NCBI GenBank assembly: GCA_945631445.1
Contig: CALZCR010000060.1
Span: forward strand, 1-8,025
DNA from: an uncultured Corynebacterium sp.
Lineage (GTDB): Bacteria; Actinomycetota; Actinomycetes; Mycobacteriales; Mycobacteriaceae
Direction: 5' to 3'
DNA: 8,025 nt
Below the pieces are notes generated by a model. The model saw only the letters and a list, made by a program, of their open reading frames with translations, was not told the DNA's origin and ran no database searches. The translations under genes and the position numbers were made by a program. Shown piece after piece: positions 7,627-8,025 of the stretch (positions within the stretch are counted from its first letter, which is position 1; the number at the start of each line of letters is the position of its first letter).

Positions 7627-8025
7627 TTAGCGCTGCAGAACCAGAGGCTCGGTCTCGGGGGACGGGGGGATGTTGTCGCGGTCGAGCAGCCACGAGGCCA
7701 CCGCCTGGAAAATCGGGCCCGCCGACTGGCCGCCGGCGCCGCCCTCCATCACGCCGCGCGCCGGATTGTCCACCATCACGGCGATCACGAAACGCGGGTC
7801 GTCCGCCGGGGCGATGCCCGCGAAAGTGATCCAGTATTCGCTGTTGGAGTAGGCCCCGGTGTCCTCGTCGACTTTTTGGGCAGTGCCCGTCTTGCCGGAG
7901 GTCTGGTACCCCTCGATCGCCGAGGCGCCGGCGGTGCCGGACTGCTCGCCGCCGGAGGGGTCGGTCTGCATGGTGGCGCGGAACATGTCCGTCACCGTCC
8001 GCGCCGCTTCCGGGCTGATGACCTG
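7627..8025 (-). CDS. ftsI: FtsI (PBP3) septal peptidoglycan transpeptidase, C-terminal end only
   Basis: This is a class B penicillin-binding protein that cross-links peptide stems at the division septum, acting outside the membrane as the partner of FtsW. Only the last 132 residues are present; the frame is open to the window edge, so the gene continues beyond position 8025. The visible part holds the third transpeptidase motif, K-T-G, inside SGKTGTAQK at residues 43-51 of the fragment. It is followed by the family pattern EYWITFAGIAP (63-73) and DDPRFVIAVMVDNP (75-88), the end of the transpeptidase fold. The SxxK nucleophile motif and the SxN motif must lie outside the window. The final 15 or so residues are Pro/Glu-rich and probably disordered. 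The protein ends with TAA, 35 nt before murE. The ftsI-murE order is typical of dcw clusters. The family call is firm; the choice of FtsI over another class B PBP rests on this context. Confidence 0.93.
   Translation of the reverse strand, partial: QVISPEAARTVTDMFRATMQTDPSGGEQSGTAGASAIEGYQTSGKTGTAQKVDEDTGAYSNSEYWITFAGIAPADDPRFVIAVMVDNPARGVMEGGAGGQSAGPIFQAVASWLLDRDNIPPSPETEPLVLQR

Noticed and set aside
6107..7630. Plus-strand open frame of 507 codons antisense to murE
   Set aside because: Same compositional shadow effect; it is almost exactly the complement of murE and shows no independent evidence of coding.

Overview
The window is a stretch of the dcw (division and cell wall) cluster of a high-GC Gram-positive bacterium. 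All genes lie on the minus strand, so transcription runs from position 8025 towards position 1. The order, 5' to 3', is ftsI (3' end only), murE, murF, mraY, murD, ftsW and murG (5' part only), which is the classical dcw order. The strong G+C bias, the wording of the MraY, FtsI and FtsW motifs, and the meso-diaminopimelate signature in MurE suggest an actinobacterium. Corynebacterium or a close relative is my best guess, from remembered family sequences and not from a search.

Layout: ftsI tail (7627-8025), a 35-nt gap, murE (6041-7591), a 2-nt gap, murF (4551-6038), a 43-nt gap, mraY (3407-4507), a 4-nt gap, murD (1987-3402), a 5-nt gap, ftsW (503-1981), a 5-nt gap, and murG (24-497, interrupted). 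The very short gaps, with Shine-Dalgarno sequences often inside the end of the gene before, point to one operon with translational coupling. No stretch above 50 nt lacks a gene. I see no tRNA, rRNA, insertion sequence, CRISPR array, terminator or convincing internal promoter.

The products form one pathway. MurD, MurE and MurF add D-Glu, meso-DAP and D-Ala-D-Ala in the cytoplasm to build UDP-MurNAc-pentapeptide. MraY transfers phospho-MurNAc-pentapeptide to undecaprenyl phosphate (lipid I), and MurG adds GlcNAc (lipid II). FtsW polymerises lipid II at the septum and FtsI cross-links the glycan strands. MurC, which makes the MurD substrate, usually lies just after murG and would be outside the window.

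I found no new biological system. The one real anomaly is murG: its frame meets an in-frame TAG at codon 158, 24 bases from the window edge, where a full enzyme would have about 200 more residues. An error at a sequence end is the likeliest cause, but a true nonsense mutation cannot be excluded. The long Arg-rich tail of FtsW is a lesser point of interest.
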